Notes under the pieces: model-generated | The model's input: the letters and a program-made list of their open reading frames with translations, nothing else | Database searches by the model: none | What the model was told of the DNA's origin: nothing | Shown here: one piece after another, positions 10,077 to 19,299 of the stretch | Numbering within the stretch: the stretch's first letter is position 1 | Layout: each line of letters begins with the position of its first letter | Made by a program: the position numbers and the translations under genes | Assembly: GCA_027489375.1 (NCBI GenBank) | Contig: JAIXZW010000013.1 | Coordinates: 124,001-188,000 of the forward strand | Source of the DNA: Paracoccaceae bacterium | Lineage (GTDB): Bacteria; Pseudomonadota; Alphaproteobacteria; Rhodobacterales; Rhodobacteraceae | Direction: 5' to 3' | Length of the DNA: 64,000 bases

Positions 10077-10499
10077 TCATTCTGCCGCCTTGGCACCCAA
10101 ATCTTGATAAAACCGCAAGAGATATCCGTCCGGATCGGCCACCACGAACTGCCGGTTTCCTCGAAGCTCTGCGCCGACGCGATACCATTTCTCTTCCTGG
10201 TCCAGAAACAGCGCATGCCCCGCAGCCTGCAAGGACCGCAGCATGGGGTCGACCGATGGCACCTCTATCTGCACATTAAGACCGCGCCCGAAAGGGTATG
10301 TCTCAGGAAGGTGCCCGCCATCGAATGTGCGCCCCGCGCCGATCTGGTCGATCATCAGTTCGGCCTCGCCGAGACGCAGATAGCAAAATCCCTCGTCCTC
10401 GCGCTCGTAGACCATCTCGAAACCCAGAACTTCGCAATAGAATGCCTTTGATTTCCGCCAATCCGAAACCGCAAACTCCGGCACCAACGCGTTGCCCAT
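10077..10499 (-). CDS. VOC/glyoxalase-bleomycin resistance superfamily protein
   Basis: This 140-residue protein has paired beta-alpha-beta-beta-beta modules typical of vicinal-oxygen-chelate proteins: FAVSDWRKSKAFYCEVLGFEMVYERED at the N terminus and FVVADPDGYLLRFYQDLG at the C terminus. The pattern is nearest bleomycin-binding/dioxygenase-like VOC proteins. Substrate and metal use cannot be assigned. ATG 10499 follows a GAGAAAG element and begins the canonical first strand; the longer frame has no such signal. It stands alone. Confidence 0.8.
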   Translation of the reverse strand: MGNALVPEFAVSDWRKSKAFYCEVLGFEMVYEREDEGFCYLRLGEAELMIDQIGAGRTFDGGHLPETYPFGRGLNVQIEVPSVDPMLRSLQAAGHALFLDQEEKWYRVGAELRGNRQFVVADPDGYLLRFYQDLGAKAAE

Positions 10500-10614
10500 C
10501 TTTCTCTCGCCCTGCTTCTGGCTGAAAATTAGCGGATAGACCCGACCATGTCCCGACACTTTCGCAAACGCCACGAGCAGGCGGAGCGACCTCGTCTGTC
10601 GCCACTCTCCCCCG

Positions 10615-12321
10615 TCACGCCCTGCGCCTGAAACTCAGCGGCGCTTCCTCCTGCACCCTGAACTGCCCTACCGTCCCCTGCATCGCATCCGTCACCGAAA
10701 CCAGCGTCTGGCAGGCGGCCGAGGTCTCCTCGAACATCGACGCGTTCTGCTGCGTCACGCGATCCAGATCGGCGATGGCCGCGTTCATCTCGGCCAGACC
10801 GCGAGACTGGGTTTCCGCCGAGCGGGCAATGGTCGCCACATGGCCCGCCATCTGCTGGACCGATGCCGTGATGCCCCCCAACGCCTCGCCGGTTCGACCG
10901 ACCAGAAGGACACCGTCCCGAACCTGTTCGCCGCTTTCCTCGATCAACTGGTTGATCTCCTTGGCTGCGTCCGAACACCGCTGCGCCAGCGCCCGCACTT
11001 CCGATGCAACCACGGCGAATCCGCGCCCGGCCTCGCCGGCACGCGCCGCTTCGACACCGGCGTTCAGCGCGAGAAGGTTGGTCTGGAACGCGATTTCACC
11101 GATCACATCGGTGATGCGGGCAATCTTCTTCGCACTTTCGGAAATACGGTTCATCGAGCCTATGGCCTGACCCACCACTTCGCTTCCCGAAGCGGCGCTG
11201 GACCGCGCCTCGTCGGCGGCACCTTCCGCCTCGGTCGCCAGGGTCGCCGAGGCTTGCACCGTCGCGGTCAATTCCGTCATCGCGGCCGAGGTCTGCTCAA
11301 GCGTCGCCGCCTGGCGCTCGGTCCGCCGCGCAAGGTCGCCTGCGGCTTCGTTTATGGCGCTTGCCTCCGCCCTGATCTGGCCTGTCACTTCTGACAATCG
11401 CCCGATGGCCCCCGCCAGCATTCCGGCGGCCTGATTGAAATCGGTCCGCAGCCCCTCGTATTCGGGTGCCAGAGGGTCGTGGATCGTTACCAGCAAATCG
11501 CCCGAAGACAGACGTGACAGGCCAGACCGCAATGCCTCGACGGCCTTTTCCGCCTTGGCGGCAGCCTCGGCGCGAATCTGTTCCTGCCGCGCTTCGGCAA
11601 GACGCAACGTCTCGGCCGCAGCGGCGGCACGGGCCTGTTCCACCCGCATCTCTGTCTGCGCGGCTTCGGCATTGGCGGCCTGCGCCTCGGCCGCTGCCTT
11701 TGCCGACTCGGCCATGCGCAAAGCCTCCACCGCGCCCGCTTCTGCCCGGTGCAGACCGGCCAGCGTATCGGCAAGTTCCCCCGCACGGGCATCCGCGTCG
11801 GAAACCATACGGCGAATGCGACGGACAATGAGCAAAAGCGCCCCCGTCTCGGCCCCGAGGATCGCGCCATGCATCAAGGTGCGCTCCACATCCACCAAAA
11901 ACCCTTTGGTCGGGTAGATCAGTGCGGGGAACACCACGCTCAATGACAGATGGTGCAGTACGACCAGCCCCGCCGCCACCAGAAGCACACGCATATCGGT
12001 CAGGGCAACCAGCGCGGCCATCGCGGCAAAGAACAGCATATGAAGATCGACCTGCCAAGGATGCCCCGCCAAAGCCGCCGTCATGGCGACGGGTTGACCG
12101 ATCACGGCAAGGCCCGCCGCGGCCCGTGCGACATCGGCCTTCTGCCGGTGCCCGATGAAACCCAAGGCAAGAAAACCTGCCGACACCAGCGTGGCTCCAA
12201 GTCCATTGCCCGCGAGATAGGACGCCAACGCGGTGAGGGGCAGGAAGGCCGATGCCGCAAGCACCAGTTTCCACGCCGCTTCGGTGCGTGCAGTTTCAAA
12301 GGCATTGTTCAGATCACTCAT
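10615..12321 (-). CDS. Methyl-accepting chemotaxis protein with six-TM membrane sensor
   Basis: The 568-residue chemoreceptor begins with about six hydrophobic helices in the first 190 residues and no periplasmic ligand domain, so sensing is within the membrane or energy-linked. A long Ala/Glu/Arg coiled coil and a HAMP-like region follow, then the MCP signalling domain, with the tip sequence [22 protein letters not shown] that contacts CheA and CheW. No NWETF-type CheR/CheB tether is present. ATG 12321 has TGGAG 7 bases upstream. The start overlaps the stop of the small secreted protein gene by one base, so the two are coupled. Confidence 0.92.
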   Translation of the reverse strand: MSDLNNAFETARTEAAWKLVLAASAFLPLTALASYLAGNGLGATLVSAGFLALGFIGHRQKADVARAAAGLAVIGQPVAMTAALAGHPWQVDLHMLFFAAMAALVALTDMRVLLVAAGLVVLHHLSLSVVFPALIYPTKGFLVDVERTLMHGAILGAETGALLLIVRRIRRMVSDADARAGELADTLAGLHRAEAGAVEALRMAESAKAAAEAQAANAEAAQTEMRVEQARAAAAAETLRLAEARQEQIRAEAAAKAEKAVEALRSGLSRLSSGDLLVTIHDPLAPEYEGLRTDFNQAAGMLAGAIGRLSEVTGQIRAEASAINEAAGDLARRTERQAATLEQTSAAMTELTATVQASATLATEAEGAADEARSSAASGSEVVGQAIGSMNRISESAKKIARITDVIGEIAFQTNLLALNAGVEAARAGEAGRGFAVVASEVRALAQRCSDAAKEINQLIEESGEQVRDGVLLVGRTGEALGGITASVQQMAGHVATIARSAETQSRGLAEMNAAIADLDRVTQQNASMFEETSAACQTLVSVTDAMQGTVGQFRVQEEAPLSFRRRA

Positions 12322-12599
12322 CACATCGCTCCACATATTCGCGCCACGCCCGCACCATCGGCTACGGCCCATGCACCGCCCTGTCGCACCTGTTCAGGAA
12401 AGCTTGCGCCGCCCTCGGCCAGAACCGCAAAGGGCGCACGGACTGGCCCGATCAACCGCCCGCCCGCTGATGTCACGATTGCATCGGCATCGGTCCACGG
12501 CGGGAGCAGCACCAGCACAGGCCCACCGCCCGCCGCTGGCAACGCCGCAAAAGGAGCGACCAGCACCCATGCAAAGGCAACTGCACAAAGACGGATCAT
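12321..12599 (-). CDS. Small secreted hypothetical protein coupled to the chemoreceptor
   Basis: The 92-residue protein has an N-terminal signal sequence ([23 protein letters not shown]), leaving about 70 residues outside the cytoplasm. ATG is at 12599; an adjacent TTG at 12602 is less likely. Its TGA overlaps the ATG of the six-TM chemoreceptor by one base. I recognise no family. Since the chemoreceptor has no periplasmic domain of its own, a periplasmic accessory or ligand-presenting role is an attractive inference, not shown by sequence. Confidence 0.6.
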   Translation of the reverse strand: MIRLCAVAFAWVLVAPFAALPAAGGGPVLVLLPPWTDADAIVTSAGGRLIGPVRAPFAVLAEGGASFPEQVRQGGAWAVADGAGVARICGAM

Positions 12600-12664
12600 C
12601 AAGACGCCCCCGAAAGCACTCTTTCAGTGCGTTCTACGCGCCAGCCGTTAACGCTTCGTCACCG

Positions 12665-13126
12665 TCACACCGCCAGCGCCGTCGTCTTCACCACCGTCCG
12701 CAAGGCAAATGAGGAATGCATCTGCCGCACCCCCGGCAGGCGGCTCAGATACTGGCGGTGGATGCGGGCGAAATCCTCGGTGTCCTCGGCCATGATCTTG
12801 ATCAGATAATCCGCCTGCCCCGCCATGAGGTGGCATTCCAGAATGTCGGGAATCTTCGCCACCTCGCGCTCGAAGGCGTCGAGCAGCTCGTCCGCCTGCC
12901 CCTGAAGCGTGATCTCGACGAACACCGTCGTGGGCCGCCCCAAGCGCCGCGCATCCAGCAGCGCCACGTAGCCCGCGATATACCCCTCTTCCTCCAGCCG
13001 CTGCGTGCGGCGGTGACAGGCGCTGGGTGACAGGTTCACCCGTTCGGACAATTCGGCGTTGGTGATCCGCCCTTCCTTCTGCAAGACGGTCAGGATACGG
13101 CGGTCGGTTGCGTCAAGGTCTGACAT
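12665..13126 (-). CDS. Lrp/AsnC-family transcriptional regulator
   Basis: The 153-residue protein has the Lrp/AsnC plan: N-terminal helix-turn-helix (TNAELSERVNLSPSACHRRTQRL) and a C-terminal RAM ligand-binding domain ending in FALRTVVKTTALAV. ATG 13126 starts the canonical MSDLDATDRRIL; an upstream TTG gives a longer frame. The gene is divergent from alanine dehydrogenase across about 150 bp, the arrangement of AldR-type regulators, so alanine-responsive control of ald is the best guess. Confidence 0.92.
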   Translation of the reverse strand: MSDLDATDRRILTVLQKEGRITNAELSERVNLSPSACHRRTQRLEEEGYIAGYVALLDARRLGRPTTVFVEITLQGQADELLDAFEREVAKIPDILECHLMAGQADYLIKIMAEDTEDFARIHRQYLSRLPGVRQMHSSFALRTVVKTTALAV

Positions 13127-13273
13127 GTCGGCAGGTTCTTTCGTCAAAGCGTCCAGTTGCGCAAAAATCTACCAACCGGAGGGCCGCGCGTCACCCAGAA
13201 TTCAAAGCATCTTCAACCCGGATGAACAAATCTGGTCCCAAGGACGCCAAGTCCAAAAGGGGAGTGAGAGAGA

Positions 13274-14392
13274 ATGAAGATCGGTTGCCCGAAAGAAATC
13301 AAACCGCAGGAATTCCGCGTCGGGATGACCCCCGGCGCGGTGCATGAGGCCGTGGCGCATGGCCATAGCGTGATCGTCGAAACCAACGCAGGCACGGGCG
13401 CGGGCTTTTCCGATGCCGACTATGCCGCGGCGGGGGCCAAGATCGTCGGCACGGCGGATGAGGTTTTCGCAGGCTCGGACATGATCGTGAAGGTCAAAGA
13501 ACCCCAGCCCGTCGAGCGCGCCCGCCTGCGCGAGGGGCAGTTGCTCTTCACCTACCTCCACCTCGCGCCCGATCCGGAACAGACCGCCGATCTTCTGAAG
13601 TCCGGCGTCACCGCCATCGCCTATGAAACCGTCACCGATGCGCGTGGCGGCCTGCCCCTGCTGGCCCCGATGTCCGAGGTGGCGGGCCGTCTGGCCCCGC
13701 AGGTCGGCGCGTGGACGCTGCAAAAGGCCAATGGCGGGCGCGGCGTCTTGCTCGGCGGCGTGCCGGGGGTTGCTCCGGCAAAGGTCGTCGTGCTGGGCGG
13801 CGGTGTCGTCGGCACCCATGCGGCACGGGTCGCGGCGGGGATGGGCGCGGATGTGACCGTGCTTGACCGGTCCATCGTGCGGCTGCGCTACCTTGATGAC
13901 ACCTTCGGCGGGCTGTTCAAGAACGGCTACGCCAGCGCCGCCGCCACGGCGGAACTGGTGCGCGATGCCGACATGGTCATCGGCGCGGTGCTGATCCCCG
14001 GTGCGGCGGCCCCGAAGCTTGTCACCCGCGCGCAGCTTTCCACCATGAAACCCGGCGCGGCCATCGTCGATGTCGCCATCGACCAGGGCGGCTGTTTTGA
14101 GACCAGCCACGCCACCACCCATCAGGACCCGATCTACACCGTCGACGGCATCCTGCATTACTGCGTGGCCAACATGCCGGGCGCGGTTGCCCGCACCTCG
14201 ACCCAGGCCTTGGGCAATGCCACCCTGCCCTTCCTGCTCGCCTTGGCCGACAAGGGCTGGAAAAAGGCCTGCGCCGAGGACCCGCATCTGATGAACGGCC
14301 TCAACACCCATGCCGGAAAACTGACCTATGAGGCCGTCGGCACCGCCCTTGGCCTGCCGACGATCCCTGCGGCCGAGGCGCTGCGCCTCTGA
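13274..14392 (+). CDS. ald: Alanine dehydrogenase
   Basis: The enzyme interconverts L-alanine with pyruvate and ammonia using NAD+. The 372-residue length and landmarks fit the family: [20 protein letters not shown] with the substrate-binding arginine, the lysine and histidine in FTYLHLAPD, and the NAD-binding [37 protein letters not shown] precedes ATG. It is divergent from the Lrp-type regulator and ends in a strong hairpin shared with convergent mscL. Confidence 0.96.
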   Translation: MKIGCPKEIKPQEFRVGMTPGAVHEAVAHGHSVIVETNAGTGAGFSDADYAAAGAKIVGTADEVFAGSDMIVKVKEPQPVERARLREGQLLFTYLHLAPDPEQTADLLKSGVTAIAYETVTDARGGLPLLAPMSEVAGRLAPQVGAWTLQKANGGRGVLLGGVPGVAPAKVVVLGGGVVGTHAARVAAGMGADVTVLDRSIVRLRYLDDTFGGLFKNGYASAAATAELVRDADMVIGAVLIPGAAAPKLVTRAQLSTMKPGAAIVDVAIDQGGCFETSHATTHQDPIYTVDGILHYCVANMPGAVARTSTQALGNATLPFLLALADKGWKKACAEDPHLMNGLNTHAGKLTYEAVGTALGLPTIPAAEALRL

Positions 14393-14398
14393 CCGGAA

Positions 14399-14429
14399 CC
14401 GCCCGCCCCGAACCCGTCGGGGCGGGCGG
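14399..14429. terminator. GC-rich terminator hairpin between ald and mscL
   Basis: CCGCCCGCCCCGA (14399-14411) pairs perfectly with TCGGGGCGGGCGG (14417-14429) around a 5-base loop, in the convergent ald/mscL gap. There is no T-run, so strength as an intrinsic terminator is uncertain despite the 13-bp stem. Confidence 0.7.
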
Positions 14430-14434
14430 ACCGC

Positions 14435-14866
14435 TTACTTCTTCTTGACCAGGGCGTCGCGGATTTCCGCAAGCAGCTCGATCTCGCTCGGACCGGCGGG
14501 CGCCGCCGCCGCCGCTGCGGCTTCTTTCTTCGCCGTGGCGTCCTTCAGCTTGTTCACCGCTTTGACCAGCAGGAACACCACCCATGCGATGATCAGGAAG
14601 TTGATCACGGCGGTGATGAACGAGCCATAGGCAAAGACCGGCGCGCCCGCATCCTTGGCCGCCTTCAGGCTGGCAGGACCGGTGCCCGAGAGGTCAATGA
14701 AAAGGTTCGAGAAGTCGATCCCGCCGGTGATCAGACCGATGATCGGGTTGATCAGGTCGGCCACAAGCGAATTGACGATGGCGGTGAAAGCCGCCCCGAT
14801 GATGATACCCACCGCCAGGTCGACGACGTTACCCTTGGCGATAAAGGCCTTGAACTCGTTCAGCAT
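14435..14866 (-). CDS. mscL: Large-conductance mechanosensitive channel MscL
   Basis: MscL forms a pentameric inner-membrane channel that opens under high membrane tension to release solutes on hypo-osmotic shock. The 143-residue product has the N-terminal [20 protein letters not shown] amphipathic helix, TM1 with the Gly/Ala/Val gate packing, TM2 ([18 protein letters not shown]) and an Ala/Lys/Glu C-terminal helical bundle ending ALVKKK. ATG 14866 starts the conserved N terminus. It is monocistronic and convergent with ald. Confidence 0.97.
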   Translation of the reverse strand: MLNEFKAFIAKGNVVDLAVGIIIGAAFTAIVNSLVADLINPIIGLITGGIDFSNLFIDLSGTGPASLKAAKDAGAPVFAYGSFITAVINFLIIAWVVFLLVKAVNKLKDATAKKEAAAAAAAPAGPSEIELLAEIRDALVKKK

Positions 14867-14984
14867 GTCCCACAGTTCCCTTGTTGTGTGGTTGCCCCGT
14901 TCGTGTGAGGGGCTTGGCAAGCGCAGCAAAGCGCCAGAGGACTATGGCACAACCCCTAGCGGTCGCGAAGCGATTTTCCGCAGC

Positions 14985-15563
14985 CTAAAGCTGACGCACC
15001 ATCGTATGTGCGGCACGAAAGCCGAAGACCAGCCGCAAGGGGCCGATGGGCGTGCTGCGATCCAGCACGAAACCGCGCCGTTCATACAGCGCCCGCGCCC
15101 GTGGGTTGGTGTCCACCACATCCAGCCGCACGGCACCGTAGCCCCGTGCGCGCCCTTCGTCGCAGATCGCGGCCAGCAGGGCCGAGCCGATCCCCCGCCC
15201 CCGCATTTCGGGCCGCACGCAAAGCCCGTCGAGCAGGAAGCGCAGGCTATCTGCCTCGCCCCCCAGCAACTGCATCACCCCGCTGCGCCACACCCCGCCC
15301 CAGCGGCCATAGACCGCTCGCAGATCGGCGGGCGACCCTCCGGCAAAGCTGCCTTCGGGCGTCTTGAAACCGGCAAGGCCCAGCAACCCCTCCGGCCCCA
15401 GCGCGACGATGCAATGATCGGCCCGCATCACCCGCTCGACAAAGGCGAGCGCCAGCCGCTCCGGCCCCAACACGCGCCCCAGCTTGCCGCCAAAGGCGTT
15501 CCAATACAGCGCCGCCGCCTCGGCCCGCAGCGCATCGGGAAGGCCGGCGCGCAGTTCCATCAT
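14985..15563 (-). CDS. GNAT-family N-acetyltransferase
   Basis: The 192-residue protein carries the acetyl-CoA-binding motif A (LCVRPEMRGRGIGSALLAAI, with R-G-x-G-x-G/A) and motif B (DVVDTNPRARALYERRGF), so it is a standard GNAT acyltransferase. The acceptor is unknown. It is the last gene of the mobA-mobB-unknown-GNAT unit; its ATG overlaps the preceding stop by four bases (ATGA), so it is firmly part of the operon. A link to molybdenum cofactor or to a modification step is only suggested by position. Confidence 0.88.
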   Translation of the reverse strand: MMELRAGLPDALRAEAAALYWNAFGGKLGRVLGPERLALAFVERVMRADHCIVALGPEGLLGLAGFKTPEGSFAGGSPADLRAVYGRWGGVWRSGVMQLLGGEADSLRFLLDGLCVRPEMRGRGIGSALLAAICDEGRARGYGAVRLDVVDTNPRARALYERRGFVLDRSTPIGPLRLVFGFRAAHTMVRQL

Positions 15564-16420
15564 GCCGCCACCGCCCGCAAGGCCGCCTCATGCCCCGCGC
15601 CCAGAATCCAGCCCTCCTCCGGCGGCACGTCCCCGGGAACGGTCAGAAGGGTCGCCAACTGCCCCGCCTGCCTCAAGCGCCACAAGGCACGGCTGAGCAG
15701 CCGCACCTGCGCCGCATCGCGGATGCCCCCTTCCGCCGCCACGTGCGGAGCAAGGAGCGAGGGGTAGATTTCCGCAAGCACCACCCCCGCGCCTGCGACG
15801 GGATCGAAGGGCCAGACCGCCACGCCCGCCCCTTGCGCCAGCCGATGCACCATCGGCAGGCCCATCAGCACCTGCGACCCGACCGACCCCGTGGTGTAAA
15901 GCTTCCACACCGGCTGGGCGCGCGGCACGACCCGCTCCACCGCCCGCCGCTCGGCCAGACCGAGGGCCGCATAATCCACCGCCTTGGTCGCAGGCAACGC
16001 GGGCAGGTCCAGACCCGCAGGCCGCCCCCAGAACGGCCCCGCCCCGCCAAAGGCACGGTTGATCCCCTCGGCCACGGCAAAGCGGTTGTTGCGGTTCTGC
16101 GCATCGTCCACGATCCGCCCTGCCATCCACGCCCAGACCGCCCGCGCCCGCGCCTGCCCCGTCAGCAGCGCCGCAAACCCCGCCGGATAGCCCAGCGCGA
16201 AATCGAAGCCGACCAGAACCCGCCGCCCCGCCGCCCGCTCGGCAGCCATCAGCGCGACCAGCGCCGCCTCTGCCGCCGCCCGCGTGCGGAAATACTCGAC
16301 CCGCTCGTCCGCGCCCGCCACGCCAATCCAGATCGCATCCGCCGAAGGCCGGGCGGGAGAAGGGGCCGAAGCCGCCGACCAGTCCACCACCACAATCGTG
16401 TCGAACACGCTATCCGTCAC
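15560..16420 (-). CDS. Unknown protein of the Mo-cofactor nucleotide operon (often labelled molybdopterin-guanine dinucleotide synthesis protein)
   Basis: This 286-residue soluble protein has a GTG start overlapping the mobB stop (GTGA) and a stop overlapping the GNAT start (ATGA). It opens with DTIVVVDWSAASAPSPARPS, a beta strand ending in Asp-Trp-Ser, and has a second acidic strand (RRVLVGFDFALGYPAGFA). That pattern recalls RNase H/actin-like folds such as DUF429, but I cannot confirm this. I recall homologues in Rhodobacterales next to mobAB with only contextual annotation. Its biochemical role is unknown. Confidence 0.75.
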   Translation of the reverse strand: MTDSVFDTIVVVDWSAASAPSPARPSADAIWIGVAGADERVEYFRTRAAAEAALVALMAAERAAGRRVLVGFDFALGYPAGFAALLTGQARARAVWAWMAGRIVDDAQNRNNRFAVAEGINRAFGGAGPFWGRPAGLDLPALPATKAVDYAALGLAERRAVERVVPRAQPVWKLYTTGSVGSQVLMGLPMVHRLAQGAGVAVWPFDPVAGAGVVLAEIYPSLLAPHVAAEGGIRDAAQVRLLSRALWRLRQAGQLATLLTVPGDVPPEEGWILGAGHEAALRAVAA

Positions 16421-16917
16421 GCGCCCCCCGTCAGACCGACTTCGGCCAGAATGAAATCCGCCACCGCCTTCGTATCGTTCAGATCGAGCACAGGCACCGG
16501 CAGCGACAGCGCCTCGTCCGTGGCCACGGCCCTGACCAGCGGGTCATGCGTCTGGATCAGATCATGCCCCGTCTCGCGCCGCCACACCTCGACCTTCCTG
16601 TGCGCGTCGCGCTTGTAGCCTTCGACCAGCACCAGATCGACAGGTGCCAGACGCGCCAGCACCTCGGACAGTTCCGGCTCCGGCCCGCGATGCTCGCGCA
16701 GGATCGCGAAGCGGTGCGCCGAGGCGAGCACCACCTCGGATGCCCCCGCCGCCCGATGCCGCCACGTGTCCTTGCCGGGATGGTCGAGGTCCACGTCATG
16801 ATGCACATGCTTTACGGTCGAAACCGAAAACCCCCGCCCCGTGATCTCGGCCACCAGCCGTTCCATCAGGCTCGTCTTGCCGGAATTCTTCCAGCCGATG
16901 ACGCCGTAAACCCTCAT
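16417..16917 (-). CDS. mobB: Molybdopterin-guanine dinucleotide biosynthesis protein B
   Basis: The 166-residue GTP-binding adaptor assists MobA in converting Mo-molybdopterin to the guanine dinucleotide form. The P-loop GWKNSGKTS lies at residues 8-16, followed by STVKHVHHDVDLDHPGKDTWRHR and LVLVEGYKRD, both characteristic of MobB. ATG 16917 overlaps the mobA stop by four bases. A longer in-frame extension overlaps mobA and has no start signal. Since the molybdenum hydroxylase at the window start belongs to an MCD-type family, the MGD made here serves other enzymes of the DMSO-reductase type. Confidence 0.95.
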   Translation of the reverse strand: MRVYGVIGWKNSGKTSLMERLVAEITGRGFSVSTVKHVHHDVDLDHPGKDTWRHRAAGASEVVLASAHRFAILREHRGPEPELSEVLARLAPVDLVLVEGYKRDAHRKVEVWRRETGHDLIQTHDPLVRAVATDEALSLPVPVLDLNDTKAVADFILAEVGLTGGA

Positions 16918-17507
16918 GCTCCCGCCCCGATCATGGCTTCCGCCCGCGCCAGATCTTCGGGCGTGTTCAGGTTGCCGAACGCCCCGTCCAGGGCGAAATC
17001 CGCCCGCGCAGCCCCGTGGGCATCGGCAAAGCTGCGCACCCGCGCCTTCTCGCCGCTCGCCAGAAAAGCCCGCAGCGCCCCGCGCAAACCCACGGGCCAC
17101 AGCCCGAAGGTCGGATGGTCATCCCCACCCGACCGCGCCAGCGCCACGCCCCCCGCCGAACCTTCGGCAGCCAAGGCAAGGTGCGGCACCAGATCACCGG
17201 GGAAGAACGGGCAATCCACCGCCACCGTCACGATGGCCGTGGCCCCCAGCGGTGCCGCCCAGTCCAGCCCCGCCAGCACCCCCGAAAGCGGCCCCTGCGG
17301 GACGTCATCGGGCAGCACGGGCAGGCCGAGCCACGCGAACCGCCCCGCATCGCCATTGGCGCTGATCGCCAACCGCTCCACCTGCGGCTCCAGCCGCTCC
17401 ACGGCGCGGGCAACAAGCGTCTGTCCCGCCAGACGCAGCAGCGCCTTGTCGGCCCCGCCCATCCGCCGCCCCTGTCCGCCTGCAAGGATCACCCCGAAAA
17501 GCCGCAC
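16914..17507 (-). CDS. mobA: Molybdenum cofactor guanylyltransferase
   Basis: MobA transfers GMP from GTP to Mo-molybdopterin, giving the bis-MGD cofactor precursor. The 197-residue protein begins with the nucleotidyltransferase motif FGVILAGGQGRRMGGADKAL and has the VAVDCPFFPGDLVP metal-binding segment. It is first in the mobA-mobB-unknown-GNAT operon and is divergent from azlC across a 70-bp gap that must hold both promoters. Confidence 0.96.
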   Translation of the reverse strand: MRLFGVILAGGQGRRMGGADKALLRLAGQTLVARAVERLEPQVERLAISANGDAGRFAWLGLPVLPDDVPQGPLSGVLAGLDWAAPLGATAIVTVAVDCPFFPGDLVPHLALAAEGSAGGVALARSGGDDHPTFGLWPVGLRGALRAFLASGEKARVRSFADAHGAARADFALDGAFGNLNTPEDLARAEAMIGAGA

Positions 17508-17577
17508 CCGTTTTGCCCTTTTCCTCCGCCCCCGAAAGGCCTAAGCCGAAGCGCCCGCAAGGTAAAGCAGCCGATCC

Positions 17578-18279
17578 ATGTCACCCGAACGTTCCGCCTA
17601 TTTCCGCGGTCTCCGCGCCTCGCTCCCCTTCACGGTGGTGGCGATCCCCTTCGGCATGCTCTTCGGCGTCGTCTCGACCGAGGCGGGGCTGCATGTCTGG
17701 GAGACGATGGTGTTTACCATCGCCGTCTTTGCGGGCGCCTCGCAATTCGCCGCGATCCAGACGATGCAGGAAAACGCCCCCGTGGTGATCGTCCTGCTGA
17801 CCGCGCTTGCCGTGAACCTGCGGATGCTGATGTATTCCGTGGCCCTCGCCCCGCATTTCGGCACGACCCCGCTCTGGCTGCGCGCGGTGATGAGCTATTT
17901 CCTTGTCGACCAGACCTTTGCCACCACGATCGTCGAGGTGGAAAAGAACCCCCACCTGACGCAAGCCGAAAAGGTCGCCTTCTTCTTCGGCACGGTCACG
18001 CCCATCGTTCCGGCATGGTTCGCCGCTGCCCTTGCGGGGGCCATCGTCGGCCGCGCCGTGCCGCCGGAATGGGCGCTCGACTTCGCGTTGCCGATCACCT
18101 TCCTCGGCATGGTGGCGCCGATGCTGCGCAGCCTGCCCCATGTCGCGGCGGCGGCAACGGGCATCGCGCTGTCGCTGGCGCTGGCATGGATGCCCTTCGG
18201 CACGGGCCTTCTGGTCGCGGCCACCGTCGCAATGGCCGTGGGTGCGCTTCTGGATGCGTGGAGGGAGTCGCGGCAATGA
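17578..18279 (+). CDS. azlC: AzlC-family branched-chain amino acid exporter, large subunit
   Basis: The 233-residue integral membrane protein has the AzlC pattern: about seven hydrophobic segments, the early VAIPFGMLFGVVSTEAGL and the conserved FAGASQFAAI. AzlC and AzlD together export branched-chain or related amino acids. Its stop overlaps the azlD start by four bases (ATGA), as usual for this pair. It is divergent from mobA. Confidence 0.93.
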   Translation: MSPERSAYFRGLRASLPFTVVAIPFGMLFGVVSTEAGLHVWETMVFTIAVFAGASQFAAIQTMQENAPVVIVLLTALAVNLRMLMYSVALAPHFGTTPLWLRAVMSYFLVDQTFATTIVEVEKNPHLTQAEKVAFFFGTVTPIVPAWFAAALAGAIVGRAVPPEWALDFALPITFLGMVAPMLRSLPHVAAAATGIALSLALAWMPFGTGLLVAATVAMAVGALLDAWRESRQ

Positions 18280-18599
18280 TCGACCGGACCACGCTTTACA
18301 TCGTCATTCCGGTGCTGGCGCTCGGCACCTATCTGATCCGATTTTCCTTCCTCGGCACGCTGGGCAACCGACCGCTGCCCGCATGGCTGACCCGCGCGCT
18401 GAAATTCACCGCCGTGGCGATCCTGCCCGCCCTCGTCGCCCCCGGTGTGTTCTGGCCCGCCGCCACGGGCGGGCAAACCGACCCCGCACGCCTTACCGCC
18501 GCCGTAGTCACCCTGGCAGTCGGTGTCCTCACGAAGAACACGCTCACCGCAATTCTCGCAGGAGCCGCCGCGCTTTACGGGATGATCGCAATCGTCTGA
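18276..18599 (+). CDS. azlD: AzlD-family branched-chain amino acid exporter, small subunit
   Basis: The 107-residue protein has four hydrophobic helices and the AzlD landmarks TYLIRFSFLGTLG and LPALVAPGVFWP. It is the obligate partner of AzlC and is translationally coupled to it (ATGA). The longer frame reading through azlC is not the gene. A GC-rich hairpin follows. Confidence 0.93.
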   Translation: MIDRTTLYIVIPVLALGTYLIRFSFLGTLGNRPLPAWLTRALKFTAVAILPALVAPGVFWPAATGGQTDPARLTAAVVTLAVGVLTKNTLTAILAGAAALYGMIAIV

Positions 18600-18631
18600 C
18601 GAGCCAAAGGCGATCCGGAGTGCGATACAGG

Positions 18632-18648
18632 CGGGGCCGAACGCCCCG
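18632..18648. terminator. Possible GC hairpin between azlD and the lipoprotein gene
   Basis: CGGGGC (18632-18637) and GCCCCG (18643-18648) can pair around CGAAC in the convergent 72-bp gap. There is no T-run, so the call is weak. Confidence 0.35.
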
Positions 18649-18671
18649 TCGCCCAGCCCGCACTCGTCGTG

Positions 18672-19280
18672 TCAGTTCGGGGCGTTGCTTGCCTGAACCA
18701 GAAGGACCCCGTGATTGTCATCGGCGTCCTCGTCGCGGATTACCTTTTCAGTAACTCCCGGCAACGCTCCGAAGGCGTCATGCAGCTTGTTGGGGAACCA
18801 TGTTGCGGGCATCCCCTCGAATCCCGGAACTCCGCGCAAGATCGTGGAGATGGAGTTGGCGCATTGCGCCTTGGGCACCGCACCATAGGCCTTTGCCCGC
18901 GCCGCCACCATCGCGGCAACCTCGGGGCTGACGAACAGCGTCTGCTGCTCGACGCGGAACGTCTCGCGGGCGTGGTAGTCGATGTAAAACAGCACCATCT
19001 TGTCGGTGATGCCGAAATGCACGTCGTTCCGTTCGGGAATGCGCGGATGGTGCCACGTGCCGGCGGGATCGAACATGATCCGTTCCGACGCGTTGATCAG
19101 CAGTCCGCTGTGTGCGCCCGAGCCGGAACGGTTGTTGACCACGGTGAAGAGCGTGATCGACTTCGGCCCCTCGGCCACGAAGTGCGCGGCCTGCACAGCC
19201 TCGTCCGGAGCCCAGACAGGCTCCGCTCCGCATGCTGACAGCGAAAGAGCCGCGCAGCAAAGGGCAAGTGCACGCATCAT
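18672..19280 (-). CDS. Unknown lipoprotein with His...Cys pattern (possible permuted papain-like fold)
   Basis: The 202-residue protein has a signal sequence with lipobox LSAC (Cys17), so it should be an envelope lipoprotein. H57 sits in NRSGSGAHSGLLIN at the start of a beta-rich core; C140 sits in KAQCANSISTIL on a predicted helix. A His before a helix-borne Cys is the order seen in circularly permuted NlpC/P60 and LRAT-like folds, so a thiol hydrolase or a degenerate relative is possible. I recall similar unannotated proteins in Rhodobacteraceae. The start is one of two tandem ATGs at 19280/19277. It follows the oxidase subunit IV gene by 19 bases. Confidence 0.7.
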   Translation of the reverse strand: MMRALALCCAALSLSACGAEPVWAPDEAVQAAHFVAEGPKSITLFTVVNNRSGSGAHSGLLINASERIMFDPAGTWHHPRIPERNDVHFGITDKMVLFYIDYHARETFRVEQQTLFVSPEVAAMVAARAKAYGAVPKAQCANSISTILRGVPGFEGMPATWFPNKLHDAFGALPGVTEKVIRDEDADDNHGVLLVQASNAPN

Positions 19281-19299
19281 GGCAATGGGCCGGATCAAA

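Noticed and set aside
12616..12630. Small hairpin GCACT-CTTTC-AGTGC before the chemoreceptor unit
   Set aside because: The stem is only 5 bp with a short T stretch, so it is too weak to call a terminator.
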